Both the position numbers and the translations under genes were made by a program. From an uncultured Tateyamaria sp. (GTDB taxonomy: Bacteria > Pseudomonadota > Alphaproteobacteria > Rhodobacterales > Rhodobacteraceae): 64,000 nt of DNA. Within the stretch, counting starts at the first letter, position 1. Each line of letters starts with the position of its first letter. The stretch is from assembly GCF_947503415.1 (NCBI RefSeq), contig NZ_CANNDS010000003.1, positions 248,001-312,000 on the forward strand, in the 5' to 3' direction. Below, piece after piece: positions 41,683 to 50,700 of this stretch. A model generated the notes under the pieces. It was not told the origin of the DNA, ran no database searches, and worked only from the letters and a program-made list of their open reading frames with translations.

Positions 41683-43581
41683 ATGCCATTTGCCGGGATC
41701 GCGGACCGCGACGCCATTCAGAACGAGATGCCCTGGGAAGAGCGCGACGTCGCAAAAACCCTGTTCGGTATGTTGACCGCAACAGCCGAAAAACACCCAA
41801 ATCACAACGCGGTCAGCTATCAGATTTTCTCTGATCCAAAGTCGAAGGCTGAAACTCTGACATGGTCGCAGATGCGGGACCGCACGGCGCAATGCGCCAA
41901 CATGCTGCGAAAGCATGGCATCGGCCCGACGGACGTTGTCGCCTATATTCTTCCCAACGCGACGGAGACGGTTGTGGCCTTGTTGGGCGGTGCGACGGCG
42001 GGGATCGTGAACCCGATCAACCCGCTTCTGGACGCCGAACAGATTGGTGCGATCCTGCGTGAAACGGGTGCCAAGGCCGTCATCACATTGCGCGCCTTTC
42101 CCAAGACGGATGTGGCGGAAAAGACGACCGAGGCGGTCAAGCTGGCGCCCAACGTCAAGACTGTGTTCGAGGTGGATTTGCTGGGCCATGTGTCGGGCCT
42201 CAAATCGTTCATCATCCCGCTGATCCGTCCAAAGTTCGACAAGGCACCGGGCGTGACCTACCTGAATTTCAATGCAGAATGCGCAAAAGAGCCCAACACC
42301 CTGCAGTTCGAGGATGTGCAGGAAGACCGCATTGCCTGCTACTTCCACACAGGTGGTACGACGGGCATGCCAAAGGTCGCGCAGCACAAGTATTCGGGCA
42401 TGGTGTACAATGGCTGGGTCGGGGCCACCGTTTTGCTGAGCGCCGAGGATAACATACTGGCACCGTTGCCACTTTTCCATGTCATGGCGGCACATGTGCT
42501 GTTGATGGGAGCCGTTGCATCCGGTGCACACTGCATCTTCCCCACGCCGCAAGGATACCGGGGTGAGGGTGTGTTCGACAACATCTGGAAGCTGACAGAG
42601 CGGTGGAAGATCACCTTCATTGCATCCGTTCCAACGGCCATCGCTGCCATGATGCAGCGGCCCATTGATGCCGATATCAGCACTGTGAAATCCACCTTCT
42701 CAGGCTCGGCGCCGCTGCCGCAGGAGCTGTTCAAGCGGTACGAGACGGCGGCGGGCGTGGACATTGTCGAAGGTTACGGCATGACAGAGGCGACCTGCCT
42801 TGTGTCGGGCAACCCCATCGACGGCGAAAAGAAAATCGGGTCTGTGGGCATTCCGTTTCCGTACACGGATGTGAAAATTTACAAGGGCACGCCCGAGGGG
42901 CCGGTTGAGGCGGCTGTAGACGAGATCGGTGAGATATGTGTGAGCAACCCGGGCGTCTGGGCGGGCAACACCTATACCGAGGCCGACAAGAATAAGGACC
43001 TGTATTACAACGAAAAATACCTGCGCACGGGCGATCTGGGCCGGATCGATGCGGACGGATATGTCTGGATCACGGGGCGCGCCAAGGACCTGATCATTCG
43101 CGGTGGTCACAACATCGATCCGGCCGAGATTGAAGAGGCGTTGCTGGGTCACGAGGCGGTGTCGTTTGCGGGTGCGATTGGTCAGCCGGACAAGCACTCG
43201 GGGGAGATCCCGTGCGCGTATGTTGAACTTGTGGATGGTGCGAATGTCACGCCGGACGAGTTGCTCGCGTTCTGCAAGGAACACGTGCATGAGCGCGCGG
43301 CGCAGCCCAAGCACATGACCATCATGGACGAGCTGCCGAAGACCGCAGTGGGCAAAATTTTCAAACCGGACCTGCGCAAAGAGGCGATCACCCGCATCTA
43401 CAATGCGGCGTTGACCGACGCTGGATTGAAGGCGCAAGTGGTGTCCGTGACCGAGGACAAGAAGCGCGGATTGGTGGCTCAGGTTGCAGCCAATGGTGAC
43501 GGCGAGACGGCGATCCAGACGGTTCTAGGCGACTTTGTTCGGCCTTGGGAAATGGCGTCAGCGGCGATGGCCGCGGAATAA
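41683..43581 (+). CDS. Acyl-CoA synthetase (AMP-forming, long-chain type)
   Basis: This 632-residue adenylate-forming enzyme activates a carboxylic acid to its CoA thioester. The P-loop is HTGGTTGMPKVAQHK near residue 228, followed by GYGMTEATCLVSG near 365, the hinge YLRTGDLGRIDADGYVWITGR near 450 and GGHNIDPAEIEEALLGH. The catalytic Lys is in PKTAVGKIFKPDLR near 560. About 65 residues after it are extra compared with short members of the family. Of two in-frame ATGs, 41683 is better spaced from GGGAGG than 41677. The acid used (fatty, aromatic or other) is unknown. Confidence 0.92.
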   Translation: MPFAGIADRDAIQNEMPWEERDVAKTLFGMLTATAEKHPNHNAVSYQIFSDPKSKAETLTWSQMRDRTAQCANMLRKHGIGPTDVVAYILPNATETVVALLGGATAGIVNPINPLLDAEQIGAILRETGAKAVITLRAFPKTDVAEKTTEAVKLAPNVKTVFEVDLLGHVSGLKSFIIPLIRPKFDKAPGVTYLNFNAECAKEPNTLQFEDVQEDRIACYFHTGGTTGMPKVAQHKYSGMVYNGWVGATVLLSAEDNILAPLPLFHVMAAHVLLMGAVASGAHCIFPTPQGYRGEGVFDNIWKLTERWKITFIASVPTAIAAMMQRPIDADISTVKSTFSGSAPLPQELFKRYETAAGVDIVEGYGMTEATCLVSGNPIDGEKKIGSVGIPFPYTDVKIYKGTPEGPVEAAVDEIGEICVSNPGVWAGNTYTEADKNKDLYYNEKYLRTGDLGRIDADGYVWITGRAKDLIIRGGHNIDPAEIEEALLGHEAVSFAGAIGQPDKHSGEIPCAYVELVDGANVTPDELLAFCKEHVHERAAQPKHMTIMDELPKTAVGKIFKPDLRKEAITRIYNAALTDAGLKAQVVSVTEDKKRGLVAQVAANGDGETAIQTVLGDFVRPWEMASAAMAAE

Positions 43582-43616
43582 CTTTGACGCTCTGTACGGT
43601 GCGGATTGAGATAAAG

Positions 43617-43650
43617 GAAGGCGCGGAACTGCAAAGTTGGCCGCGCCTTC
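43617..43650 (+). terminator. Hairpin after acyl-CoA synthetase
   Basis: GAAGGCGCGG (43617-43626) pairs perfectly with CCGCGCCTTC (43641-43650) around a 14-nt loop, 36 bp after the stop. There is no T-run, so it may stabilise the 3' end or work with Rho. The remaining 250 bp to the next gene hold nothing else I can name. Confidence 0.5.
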
Positions 43651-43899
43651 TGCACATCTTGGGGTCGGGAACCTTGTCCGGTTTCGGGTTGGTTTTGGCC
43701 AAGTGCATTGTTCGGGACGCAAACTGCGCATTTTGACCCTTTGGGCAGGATGTACTGGCTGTTTTCCAACGGACCATCTCTAGCCTTCGGGAGGGCGAAT
43801 ATGCGTGGTGGTCCTTGTGTCCTACCATGACACAGACGTGACCCATGCTTGAACCAATGATGCGCTATCTGTCCTTCAAGCGAAGATGTGAGGGACACC

Positions 43900-44367
43900 A
43901 TGCCGAAATCCAAAAAACGTGTGAAAGCGATTGCGGCGCAGCCTAAGTCCACCCCCATGTCGCGCCGGTACGTTCTAGGCGGCGGGGCTGTGGCCTCGGC
44001 CGTTGCGCTGGGTGGCGGGGTCTGGGGGCTAAGTTCCTTTCGCACCTATGCGTCTGAGCATGATTTGAGCCGGGTCGGAAATGGCGATCTGGCGATTGTG
44101 CAAATCCACGATCCGCAATGCCCGACCTGCACCGCGTTGCAAAAGCAGACGCGCAGGGCGCTGCGCGACTTTGACGATTGCGGGCTGTCTTATCTGGTCG
44201 CAGACATCAATACGGATGAGGGTGCGGCCTTTGCTCGCCGGTTTAATGCGCCGAATGTGACGCTGTTGCTGTTCGATGGGCAAGGGGCGTTACAGCGCCG
44301 GGTGCAGGGGATGCAGCAAGCCTCGGCCTTGGCAGGGGTATTCGCGGCGCACAAAGCCACCGCTTGA
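43900..44367 (+). CDS. Thioredoxin-like protein with N-terminal export/anchor segment
   Basis: The 155-residue protein has a basic N-terminus with RRYVLGGGAVASAVALGGGVW, a Tat-like signal or membrane anchor at residues about 22-45. A thioredoxin-fold domain follows, with the redox motif CPTC near residue 72 (HDPQCPTCTALQK), a TLLLFDG strand near 127 that follows the usual cis-Pro position loosely, and a C-terminal helix. It probably reduces or oxidises disulphides in the periplasm; the partner is unknown. ATG 43900 is better than the GTG four codons upstream. It converges with the phosphodiesterase gene with no gap between stops. Confidence 0.8.
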   Translation: MPKSKKRVKAIAAQPKSTPMSRRYVLGGGAVASAVALGGGVWGLSSFRTYASEHDLSRVGNGDLAIVQIHDPQCPTCTALQKQTRRALRDFDDCGLSYLVADINTDEGAAFARRFNAPNVTLLLFDGQGALQRRVQGMQQASALAGVFAAHKATA

Positions 44368-45201
44368 TCAACTTAGGAACGGTTTAGCTTTCATGGTTTC
44401 AGGTATGTCGGCGCCAAGCCGGGTGAGGATCGTGGGGGCCAGTTGCAACTGGTCAATGACTGTGGCCTCGTCGGCCCCATTGGCGTCCCCGAAGTAATAA
44501 AGCGCTGTTTCCTGCTGCAGCGCGCCGCGCCCACCGTGGTGGCCGCGATCGTCCTGTCCGTGGTCCGCTGTCACGATCACGTCGTAGCCCATGTCCCGCC
44601 AGCGCGGGATGAACGGGGCGAGCATTTCGTCCATCACGAAACAGGCGTGGTCCATTTCCTGGCTCTCGTGGAAAAAGCGATGCCCCATGCTGTCGAGCGT
44701 GCAGGTGTGCAGCATGCCGTAGCTGAGGTCGAACCGCGCACAAAGGTTGGTCAGTGTGCCGAACAGGTCCACGTCCGAGGGCGTCATCTGGTTGTTGGCC
44801 CCGTAGCCCGTCATCGTGTGAAAGCGGCCGTGATTGATCGTTGTGCTGTCCGGTTCATCATATTCGATGTCACGGACAAAATCGAACGGGTGGCGGTTGA
44901 AGAATTCCGACCAGAAGGAGTGGGCCACGGCCCCTGTGGTGCCACCGGCCTTGCGAACCTGTCCAAAGACGTCCGGGTGGGTCAGGCGGAAGACGTTGCC
45001 GTTGCCGGTGCAGCCATGCTCGGCTGGCGTCACGCCCGTGTGGATCGAAGCGTAGCAGGAGGCGGAGATCGACGGGATCACGGCGCGGTGCGTCCATGTT
45101 TGCGCGTCGCCGCTGTCCACCCAGCCTTCGAGATTGCCAAAGAGACGGCGGAAGTTTCTGAGCGGCACGCCGTCGAGGATGATGAGGAGAAGCTTGGTCA
45201 T
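44368..45201 (-). CDS. Alkaline-phosphatase-superfamily phosphodiesterase (NPP-like)
   Basis: This 277-residue metallo-enzyme belongs to the type I phosphodiesterase/nucleotide pyrophosphatase group. The two-zinc site residues appear as LLIILDGVPL (Asp near residue 10), PSISASCYASIHTG with the nucleophile Ser/Thr near 45, DSMGHRFFHESQEMDH (Asp, His) near 170 and VTADHGQDDRGHHGG (Asp-His and the late His) near 210. It has no signal peptide and is shorter than eukaryotic NPPs. It follows the peptide-type ABC operon on the same strand with 157 bp between, so a link to that system is possible but unproven. The substrate is unknown. Confidence 0.87.
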   Translation of the reverse strand: MTKLLLIILDGVPLRNFRRLFGNLEGWVDSGDAQTWTHRAVIPSISASCYASIHTGVTPAEHGCTGNGNVFRLTHPDVFGQVRKAGGTTGAVAHSFWSEFFNRHPFDFVRDIEYDEPDSTTINHGRFHTMTGYGANNQMTPSDVDLFGTLTNLCARFDLSYGMLHTCTLDSMGHRFFHESQEMDHACFVMDEMLAPFIPRWRDMGYDVIVTADHGQDDRGHHGGRGALQQETALYYFGDANGADEATVIDQLQLAPTILTRLGADIPETMKAKPFLS

Positions 45202-45305
45202 GGGGCTGATGTCCGTTTGGGTGAGGATACCCTAGGCATTCGCGCCCGTTTGGGCGAGCCTGCAGTTTCGCAACCGGGGTTTTGGAGTTGGCCGACGGGT
45301 CGGAC

Positions 45306-45329
45306 GCGCTTTGCCTTTGGCAAAGGCGC
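45306..45329 (-). terminator. Hairpin at the end of the peptide-type ABC operon
   Basis: GCGCTTTGCC (45306-45315), a 3-nt loop and GGCAAA-G-GCGC (45319-45329) form a stem with one bulge, 30 bp after the ATPase gene stop on the minus strand. No clear T-run follows, so it is a modest terminator or processing site before the phosphodiesterase gene. Confidence 0.4.
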
Positions 45330-45358
45330 CCCGCCCGCCGTCCCATGGGCGTTGGCCC

Positions 45359-46993
45359 TCAGTTCCCGGCGCTTTCCATCTTGCGATTGGCGATCACGTC
45401 TTCGAGCCAGCCGAGTTTCATTTCCGGCACGGAGCTGAGCAGCAGGTCGGTGTAGTCGTCATAGGGAGGGGTCAGCACTTCGGACTTGGTGCCGTAGCGT
45501 TGCACGCGGCCCTGGTACATCACCGCGATGCTGTCCGAGATCGCTTTGACCGTGGCCAGATCGTGCGTGATGAAGAGATAGGCGACGTCTTCGATCTTTT
45601 GCAGGTTCAGGAGCAGCTTGAGGATGCCGTCAGCGACCAGCGGGTCGAGGGCGGATGTGACCTCATCGCAGATGATGAGTTTCGGTTTGGCGGCGAGCGC
45701 ACGGGCGATGCAGACGCGCTGCTTCTGGCCGCCGGAAAGCTCTGCCGGGTAGCGGTCCTGAAAGCCTGTGCCAAGCTCGATCTCGTCCAGCAGCTCCTGG
45801 ATGCGTTTCTGTTTCTCGGCCCCTTTGAGGCCGAAGTAGAATTCCAGCGGGCGCCCGATGATCGTACCCACGGTCTGGCGCGGGTTCATGGCCGTGTCTG
45901 CCATTTGGTAGATCATCTGGAGTTCGCGCAGGTCTTCCAGTGAGCGGCTGGGCTGGTCTGGGGTGAGGGTGCGCCCGGCGAAGGTGATCTTGCCATCGCG
46001 TGGGGGCAGGAGGCCGGTGATCACGCGGGCGAGGGTGGATTTCCCGGAGCCGGATTCACCCACTACGGCCAGCGTCTGGCCGGGGCTGATGTCGACGCTG
46101 ACGTCGTGCAGGACGTCGAAATTGGTGCCTTTGTAGCGCGCGGTGATGTTTTTGACCCGCAGCACCGGTTCGGTGGGCTGTTTTTCTGCGTGTTCGATCG
46201 AGCGGACCGAAACGAGGGCCTGCGTGTACTCTTCCTGCGGGTTGTTGATGATCTGATCGGTGGTGCCGTATTCGACCATTTGCCCCATGCGCAGCACCAT
46301 GATGTGGTCGCTGACCTGCGCCACCACGGCAAGGTCGTGGGTAATGTAGAGCGCAGCGACACCGGTGTCGCGGATGGCGTCCTTGATCGCTTTGAGGACG
46401 TCGATTTGTGTTGTCACATCAAGCGCTGTGGTGGGTTCGTCAAACACCACGAGGTCAGGTTCGGGGCAGAGCGCCAGCGCCGTCATGCAGCGTTGCAGCT
46501 GCCCACCCGAGACCTGATGGGGGTAGCGGTTGCCGATGGTGTCGGGGTCGGGCAGCCCCAGCTTGGTGAACAGCTCAACGGCGCGCTTCTGCGCCTCTTG
46601 CTTGGTGAATTTGCCCTGACCCACGGCGGCTTCGATCACTTGTTCCATGATCTGCTTTGCCGGGTTGAAGGAGGCGGCCGCCGACTGGCTGACATAGGTT
46701 ACCTCGGCACCGCGCAGGTTGCGGATGTCCTTGAGCGGGGCTTGGCGCACGTCGCGGCCATTCACTTCGACCGTGCCACCCGTCAGGGTCACTCCGCCGC
46801 GCCCGTAGGCCATTGTGGCAAGCCCGATGGTGGATTTGCCGGCACCGGATTCACCGATCAGCCCAAGCACCTTGCCGGGTTCGACGTCGAAGTCGACGCC
46901 GTGCACGATTTCGATGTCATGCGGTTTTTCACCCGGTGGGTAGACGGTGGCACCGATTTTGAGGCCGCGGACTTTCAGGAGAGGTGTGGTCAT
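45359..46993 (-). CDS. Fused double ATPase of a peptide/opine ABC importer (DppD-DppF type)
   Basis: The 544-residue protein contains two complete ABC domains. The first (residues about 5-265) has Walker A GESGAGKSTIGLA, signature VSGGQLQRCMTALAL and Walker B LVVFDEPTTALD. The second (about 280-530) has GESGSGKSTLARV, LSGGQKQRVCIARAL and LIICDEVTSALD. Fusing DppD- and DppF-like units in one chain is common for family 5 importers of peptides, opines or nickel. It is the last of four transporter genes on this strand. The second domain's DEVTSALD has Val for the more common Pro, seen in many DppF homologues. Confidence 0.93.
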   Translation of the reverse strand: MTTPLLKVRGLKIGATVYPPGEKPHDIEIVHGVDFDVEPGKVLGLIGESGAGKSTIGLATMAYGRGGVTLTGGTVEVNGRDVRQAPLKDIRNLRGAEVTYVSQSAAASFNPAKQIMEQVIEAAVGQGKFTKQEAQKRAVELFTKLGLPDPDTIGNRYPHQVSGGQLQRCMTALALCPEPDLVVFDEPTTALDVTTQIDVLKAIKDAIRDTGVAALYITHDLAVVAQVSDHIMVLRMGQMVEYGTTDQIINNPQEEYTQALVSVRSIEHAEKQPTEPVLRVKNITARYKGTNFDVLHDVSVDISPGQTLAVVGESGSGKSTLARVITGLLPPRDGKITFAGRTLTPDQPSRSLEDLRELQMIYQMADTAMNPRQTVGTIIGRPLEFYFGLKGAEKQKRIQELLDEIELGTGFQDRYPAELSGGQKQRVCIARALAAKPKLIICDEVTSALDPLVADGILKLLLNLQKIEDVAYLFITHDLATVKAISDSIAVMYQGRVQRYGTKSEVLTPPYDDYTDLLLSSVPEMKLGWLEDVIANRKMESAGN

Positions 46994-46999
46994 GGTTGG

Positions 47000-47024
47000 A
47001 TATCCCCGGGGGCGCTGCCCCCGG
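47000..47024. repeat. Dispersed GC-rich intergenic repeat with hairpin
   Basis: ATATCCC is followed by CCGGGGGC (47006-47013), GCT, GCCCCCGG (47017-47024), then more C and G runs and TTTATTTGGC. It belongs to the same kind of element as those at 1993, 5738 and 31113. It sits in the spacer between the permease and ATPase genes of the minus-strand operon. Confidence 0.5.
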
Positions 47025-47063
47025 ACCCCCGGAGTTTATTTGGCAAGATGAAATGGGATCTGG

Positions 47064-47882
47064 TCATCCGCGGCCCCCTTTGAGTGAGGTGGTGCGGTTG
47101 AGGATCCAGTCAGCAATCAGGTTCACGCTGATGGCCAGTGTGGCAATGGCGACGGCCGGGTAGAGGGCGGCGCCGATGCCGAAGTTGATCCCTTCCTTGT
47201 TCTCTTTCACGATGCCGCCCCAATCTGCGAGCGGGGGTTGCACGCCGATGCCCAGGAACGACAGCGTCGAGATGAAGAGCACCATGAAGATGAAACGCAG
47301 ACCCATTTCGGCGACCAGTGGCGAGAGCGCGTTGGGCAGGATTTCGCGGAATATGATCCATCCGAGTTTTTCGCCGCGCAGGCGGGCGGCTTCCACATAG
47401 TCCATGACCGAGATGTCGACCGCGACGGCCCGAGCGAGCCGGTAGACGCGGGTTGAGTCGAGCAGGCCCATGATGACGATCAGAGTGACCACTGTCGCCT
47501 CGATGCTGCTGAGGATCACAAGCGCGAGGATCAGGGATGGGATCGACATGAAGAGGTCGACAAGGCGGCTCATCACCTGGTCGATCCAGCCGCCCGACAC
47601 GGCGGCGATGAAGCCCAGCACCGAGCCGGTGGTGAAGCTGAGGATCGTGGCGGCGGTGGCGATGAAGATCGTCGTTTGCCCGCCAAAGATCATGCGTGTG
47701 AGCAGGTCACGCCCGATCTGGTCGGTGCCAAGCCAGAACTGGGCGGAGGACGGCTCCCACACGTCGCCAACGGTTTCGGCCATGCCGTAGGGGGCAATCC
47801 ACGAGGCGAAGATGGCCGCGAGGAAGTAGGTGCCGGTGATGATCAGGCCGATGGCGGCGGAGAGGGGAATGTTCTTGAGCAT
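47064..47882 (-). CDS. Peptide/opine ABC transporter permease (DppC type)
   Basis: The 272-residue permease has an N-terminal helix (LSAAIGLIITGTYFLAAIFASW), then the DppC mark FWLGTDQIGRDLLTRMIFGGQTT near residue 50. Five more helices and the coupling loop YVEAARLRGEKLGWIIFREILPNAL near 165 follow. It is 12 bp downstream of the DppB-type permease and pairs with it. The last residues (LNRTTSLKGGRG) are short and cytoplasmic. Confidence 0.94.
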   Translation of the reverse strand: MLKNIPLSAAIGLIITGTYFLAAIFASWIAPYGMAETVGDVWEPSSAQFWLGTDQIGRDLLTRMIFGGQTTIFIATAATILSFTTGSVLGFIAAVSGGWIDQVMSRLVDLFMSIPSLILALVILSSIEATVVTLIVIMGLLDSTRVYRLARAVAVDISVMDYVEAARLRGEKLGWIIFREILPNALSPLVAEMGLRFIFMVLFISTLSFLGIGVQPPLADWGGIVKENKEGINFGIGAALYPAVAIATLAISVNLIADWILNRTTSLKGGRG

Positions 47883-47894
47883 GGGTCCTCTCCC

Positions 47895-48851
47895 TTACTT
47901 CGGGTGGCGGAGACGCGGGTTAGCCAGAATGGACACCACGTCAGCGACGATGTTGAGAAGGATGTAGACGGCGGCAAAGATGACTCCGCAGGCGAGCACC
48001 ACCGGCACGTCGCGTTTGACCACAGCGTCCACAAGGTATTGGCCCATGCCGGGATAGGCGAAGACCACCTCGACCACGACGACGCCCACAACAAGATAGG
48101 CGAGGTTGATCATCACCACGTTCACGATGGGCGCGATGGCGTTTGGAAAGGCGTGGCGGTAGATGACCTTGAACGTCGTCAGGCCCTTCAATTCAGCCGT
48201 TTCGATATAGGCCGATTGCATCACGTTCAGGATGGCCGCGCGCGTCATACGCATCATATGTGCCAGCACCACCATGGTCAGCACGGCCACGGGCAGTGAG
48301 ATGGCGTGCAGTTGATCGAGAAGCGGCATGCCGGGCGAAACGGACGCGAAGGACGGGGCCCAAAAGAGTTTCACCGCGAAGAAGAACACCAGAATGTAGG
48401 CGATCATGAACTCGGGCAGCGAGATGGAGGCGAGCGTGATGCCGGAGATCAGCTTGTCCGGCCAGCGGTTCTGGTAACGGACGGCGATCAGGCCAAGCAG
48501 GATCGCCAGAGGGACCGAGATGATGGCGGCCCAGAAGGCGAGGAACAGCGTGGACGACATGCGCCGGGCGATCTGGTCCCCGATAGGCAGCTTGTTGGTC
48601 AGTGCGGTGCCCATGTCGCCGGTCAGGATGCCACCGAGCCATTCGAAATAGCGGGTGATGGCAGGCCGGTCGAGGCCCATTTCTGCGCGCAGGTTGGCAA
48701 GGTTTTCTTCGGTGGCTGCCTGACCAAGGATCGCCTGCGCCGCGTCGCCGGGCAGGATTTCAGTCAGGCCAAAAATCAGCGCCGACGCGGCCAGAAGCAA
48801 CAACAGGCCAAGGCCCAGACGTTGTAGAACGAGTATGAGAATAGGGTGCAT
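47895..48851 (-). CDS. Peptide/opine ABC transporter permease (DppB type)
   Basis: The 318-residue permease starts MHPILILVLQRLGLGLLLLLAAS, the usual first helix of DppB proteins. It continues with LTEILPGDAAQAILGQAATEE, a large periplasmic domain, and the coupling loop IETAELKGLTTFKVIYRHAFPNA near residue 215. I chose ATG 48851, since upstream codons add residues with no family match. A strong terminator separates it from the binding-protein gene upstream, so it is probably expressed at a lower level. Confidence 0.94.
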   Translation of the reverse strand: MHPILILVLQRLGLGLLLLLAASALIFGLTEILPGDAAQAILGQAATEENLANLRAEMGLDRPAITRYFEWLGGILTGDMGTALTNKLPIGDQIARRMSSTLFLAFWAAIISVPLAILLGLIAVRYQNRWPDKLISGITLASISLPEFMIAYILVFFFAVKLFWAPSFASVSPGMPLLDQLHAISLPVAVLTMVVLAHMMRMTRAAILNVMQSAYIETAELKGLTTFKVIYRHAFPNAIAPIVNVVMINLAYLVVGVVVVEVVFAYPGMGQYLVDAVVKRDVPVVLACGVIFAAVYILLNIVADVVSILANPRLRHPK

Positions 48852-48922
48852 GTGTTGTGTCAGTCCTGGTGGCACAGGCGCGGCGCGGGAAAGCGACAGC
48901 GCGGTGCGGACTCTGGGTCGCC

Positions 48923-48958
48923 AAAAGAAAAACCGCGCCCGGATGAGCCGGGCGCGGT
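48923..48958 (-). terminator. Rho-independent terminator after the binding-protein gene
   Basis: Read on the minus strand, a perfect 11-bp stem (48932-48942 with 48948-48958, ACCGCGCCCGG type, 5-nt loop) is followed by TTTTTCTTTT (48923-48932). It starts about 10 bp after the stop of the binding-protein gene and lies inside the operon. It should cut most transcripts before the permease genes. Confidence 0.85.
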
Positions 48959-48968
48959 GTCAGAAGCG

Positions 48969-50561
48969 TTATGCTTTCCAGGTGTATTTACCGGTTTTCC
49001 AGTACATCTGGGGACCGTTCGGGTTCGGCTCCCATCCTTGGATCTTGGTCGAGACCGCGTCCACGAAGTCGTTGAACATGGGCACCATCAGGCCGCCCTC
49101 TTCGTTCAGCATGCGGCCCATGTTGGAGTAGATTTCCTTGCGCTTGGCCTCATCAATCTCGGCGCGCGCTTCGAGCAGCATGGCGTCAAACTCGGGCCGT
49201 TTCCAGCGTGTGTCGTTCCAGTCGGCGCTGGACAGGTAGGCCGTCGTGTACATCTGGTCCTGCACGGGACGACCGCCCCAGTACGAGCAGCAGAAGGGTT
49301 GTACGTTCCAAACTTCGGACCAGTAGCCGTCATTGGGTTCGCGCTTGATTTCAAGCGGGATACCTGCGGCTTGTGCCGACTGCTGGAACAGCGCGGCGGC
49401 GTCGACGGCACCGGGGAAGGCGCCATCTGCGGTGCGCAGGATGATGGGTGAGCCATCGTGGCCTGACTTCTTGTAATGTTCGGCCGCTTTTTCCAGATCG
49501 AACTCGCGTTGCGGGATCGTATCGTCAAAGAGCGGATAGGCCGCATTGATCGGCATGTCATTCCCGATGGAGCCGTAGCCCTGCAGGATCTTGTCGACCA
49601 TTTCCTGACGGTTCAGCGCATGCTTCAGAGCCAGTCGCAGTTCGTTTTCGTCAAACGGAGCGGTGTCGGTGTGCATGATGAACACATAGTGGCCGCGCCC
49701 TTGGGTCGACAGCACGTTGATTGTGGGTGCGCGGTCCAGCAGCTTGGCGATTTTGGGTTCGACACGGTTGATCGCATCTACTTGGCCTGACTGCAGCGCC
49801 GCTGTCCGGGCGGTTGCATCGTTGAGCACGATGATCTCGACCTGGTCGTAATGTGCGACCACGGATTGGTCGCCTTCCCAATAGTCGGGACGGCGCGCGA
49901 ACACCATGCGCACGCCCGGCTCATCGCTTTCCAGCGTGTAAGGACCGGTGCCGATGGCTGCTGCGGGGGCATCAAAGCCACCACCGGGTTGGATGATGAG
50001 GTGGTAGTCGGCCATCAGGTAGGGTAGGTCGGCGTTGCCAACGCCCAGTGTGACTTCGAACACGTCGCCATCGACGCGCATGCTTTCAATGCCTTGCACA
50101 ATACCGAGCGCACCCGATTTCGAGTCTTCGTTCGAATGCCGTTCCATCGTTTTCATGACGTCTTCGGCAGTGACGGCGGTGCCGTTCGAGAAGTTGACCC
50201 CGCTGCGGATCTTGAAGCGCCAGACGGTCGCATCGTCCGATCCTTCCCAGCTGTCCGCGACCAACCCCTTGAGGGTACCGTCTGAGTTCAACTCGACCAG
50301 CGGTTCACCCCATAGGAAGCCACCCGCGAGTGGCACATCGGATGCCCATGACGCGGGATCCTGGCTGTTGGTGGATTCACCGCCCTGAATGCCCATCTTG
50401 AACGTGCCGCCCGCGACGGGGGCTGCTTTCGCTTCGGCTGGCAGCAATGCGGTCGCAACAGCGGCGGCCACGCCCAGTGCGGCCGCGCGGCTCATGAATT
50501 CGCGACGTGTCATCTTGCCTGCCGCCACCTTGGCGGACAGGTGTTCCAGTTCTCTTGACAT
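48969..50561 (-). CDS. ABC transporter substrate-binding protein, family 5, Tat signal
   Basis: This 530-residue periplasmic protein has an unusually long N-terminal region before a twin-arginine-like signal (MTRREFMSRAAALGVAAAVA at residues about 17-36). The mature part has family 5 marks: VWRFKIRSGVNFSNGTAVTAEDVM near residue 140 and GTGPYTLESDEPG near 225. Such proteins bind peptides, opines, nickel complexes or other larger solutes. A terminator follows the gene. It is 139 bp downstream of the CocE-like hydrolase gene on the same strand; a hairpin reading the other way lies in that gap. Confidence 0.93.
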   Translation of the reverse strand: MSRELEHLSAKVAAGKMTRREFMSRAAALGVAAAVATALLPAEAKAAPVAGGTFKMGIQGGESTNSQDPASWASDVPLAGGFLWGEPLVELNSDGTLKGLVADSWEGSDDATVWRFKIRSGVNFSNGTAVTAEDVMKTMERHSNEDSKSGALGIVQGIESMRVDGDVFEVTLGVGNADLPYLMADYHLIIQPGGGFDAPAAAIGTGPYTLESDEPGVRMVFARRPDYWEGDQSVVAHYDQVEIIVLNDATARTAALQSGQVDAINRVEPKIAKLLDRAPTINVLSTQGRGHYVFIMHTDTAPFDENELRLALKHALNRQEMVDKILQGYGSIGNDMPINAAYPLFDDTIPQREFDLEKAAEHYKKSGHDGSPIILRTADGAFPGAVDAAALFQQSAQAAGIPLEIKREPNDGYWSEVWNVQPFCCSYWGGRPVQDQMYTTAYLSSADWNDTRWKRPEFDAMLLEARAEIDEAKRKEIYSNMGRMLNEEGGLMVPMFNDFVDAVSTKIQGWEPNPNGPQMYWKTGKYTWKA

Positions 50562-50583
50562 AAGTGTCTCCCGGTTGGTCCCT

Positions 50584-50606
50584 CGCGCCTTTGTGGCGCG
50601 TTTTTT
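50584..50606 (+). terminator. Plus-strand terminator-like hairpin in the leader of a minus-strand gene
   Basis: CGCGCC (50584-50589), TTTGT, GGCGCG (50595-50600) then TTTTTT (50601-50606) is a textbook intrinsic terminator on the plus strand, yet no plus-strand gene lies upstream. On the minus strand it forms a hairpin in the 5' leader of the binding-protein gene, 22 bp before its ATG. Confidence 0.6.
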
Positions 50607-50700
50607 GTTTGCGCGGTCAGGGTACCCATTTGATACCCCCCCGCAAGGGCTAATCCCCAAAACATGGCGGCTTTGTGAGCGTGAAGGGTGGTTTGTGGGC

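Noticed and set aside
45202..45358. Spacer between phosphodiesterase and ATPase genes considered as an RNA gene
   Set aside because: Only a modest hairpin at 45306-45329 is supported; no conserved RNA fold is recognisable by eye.
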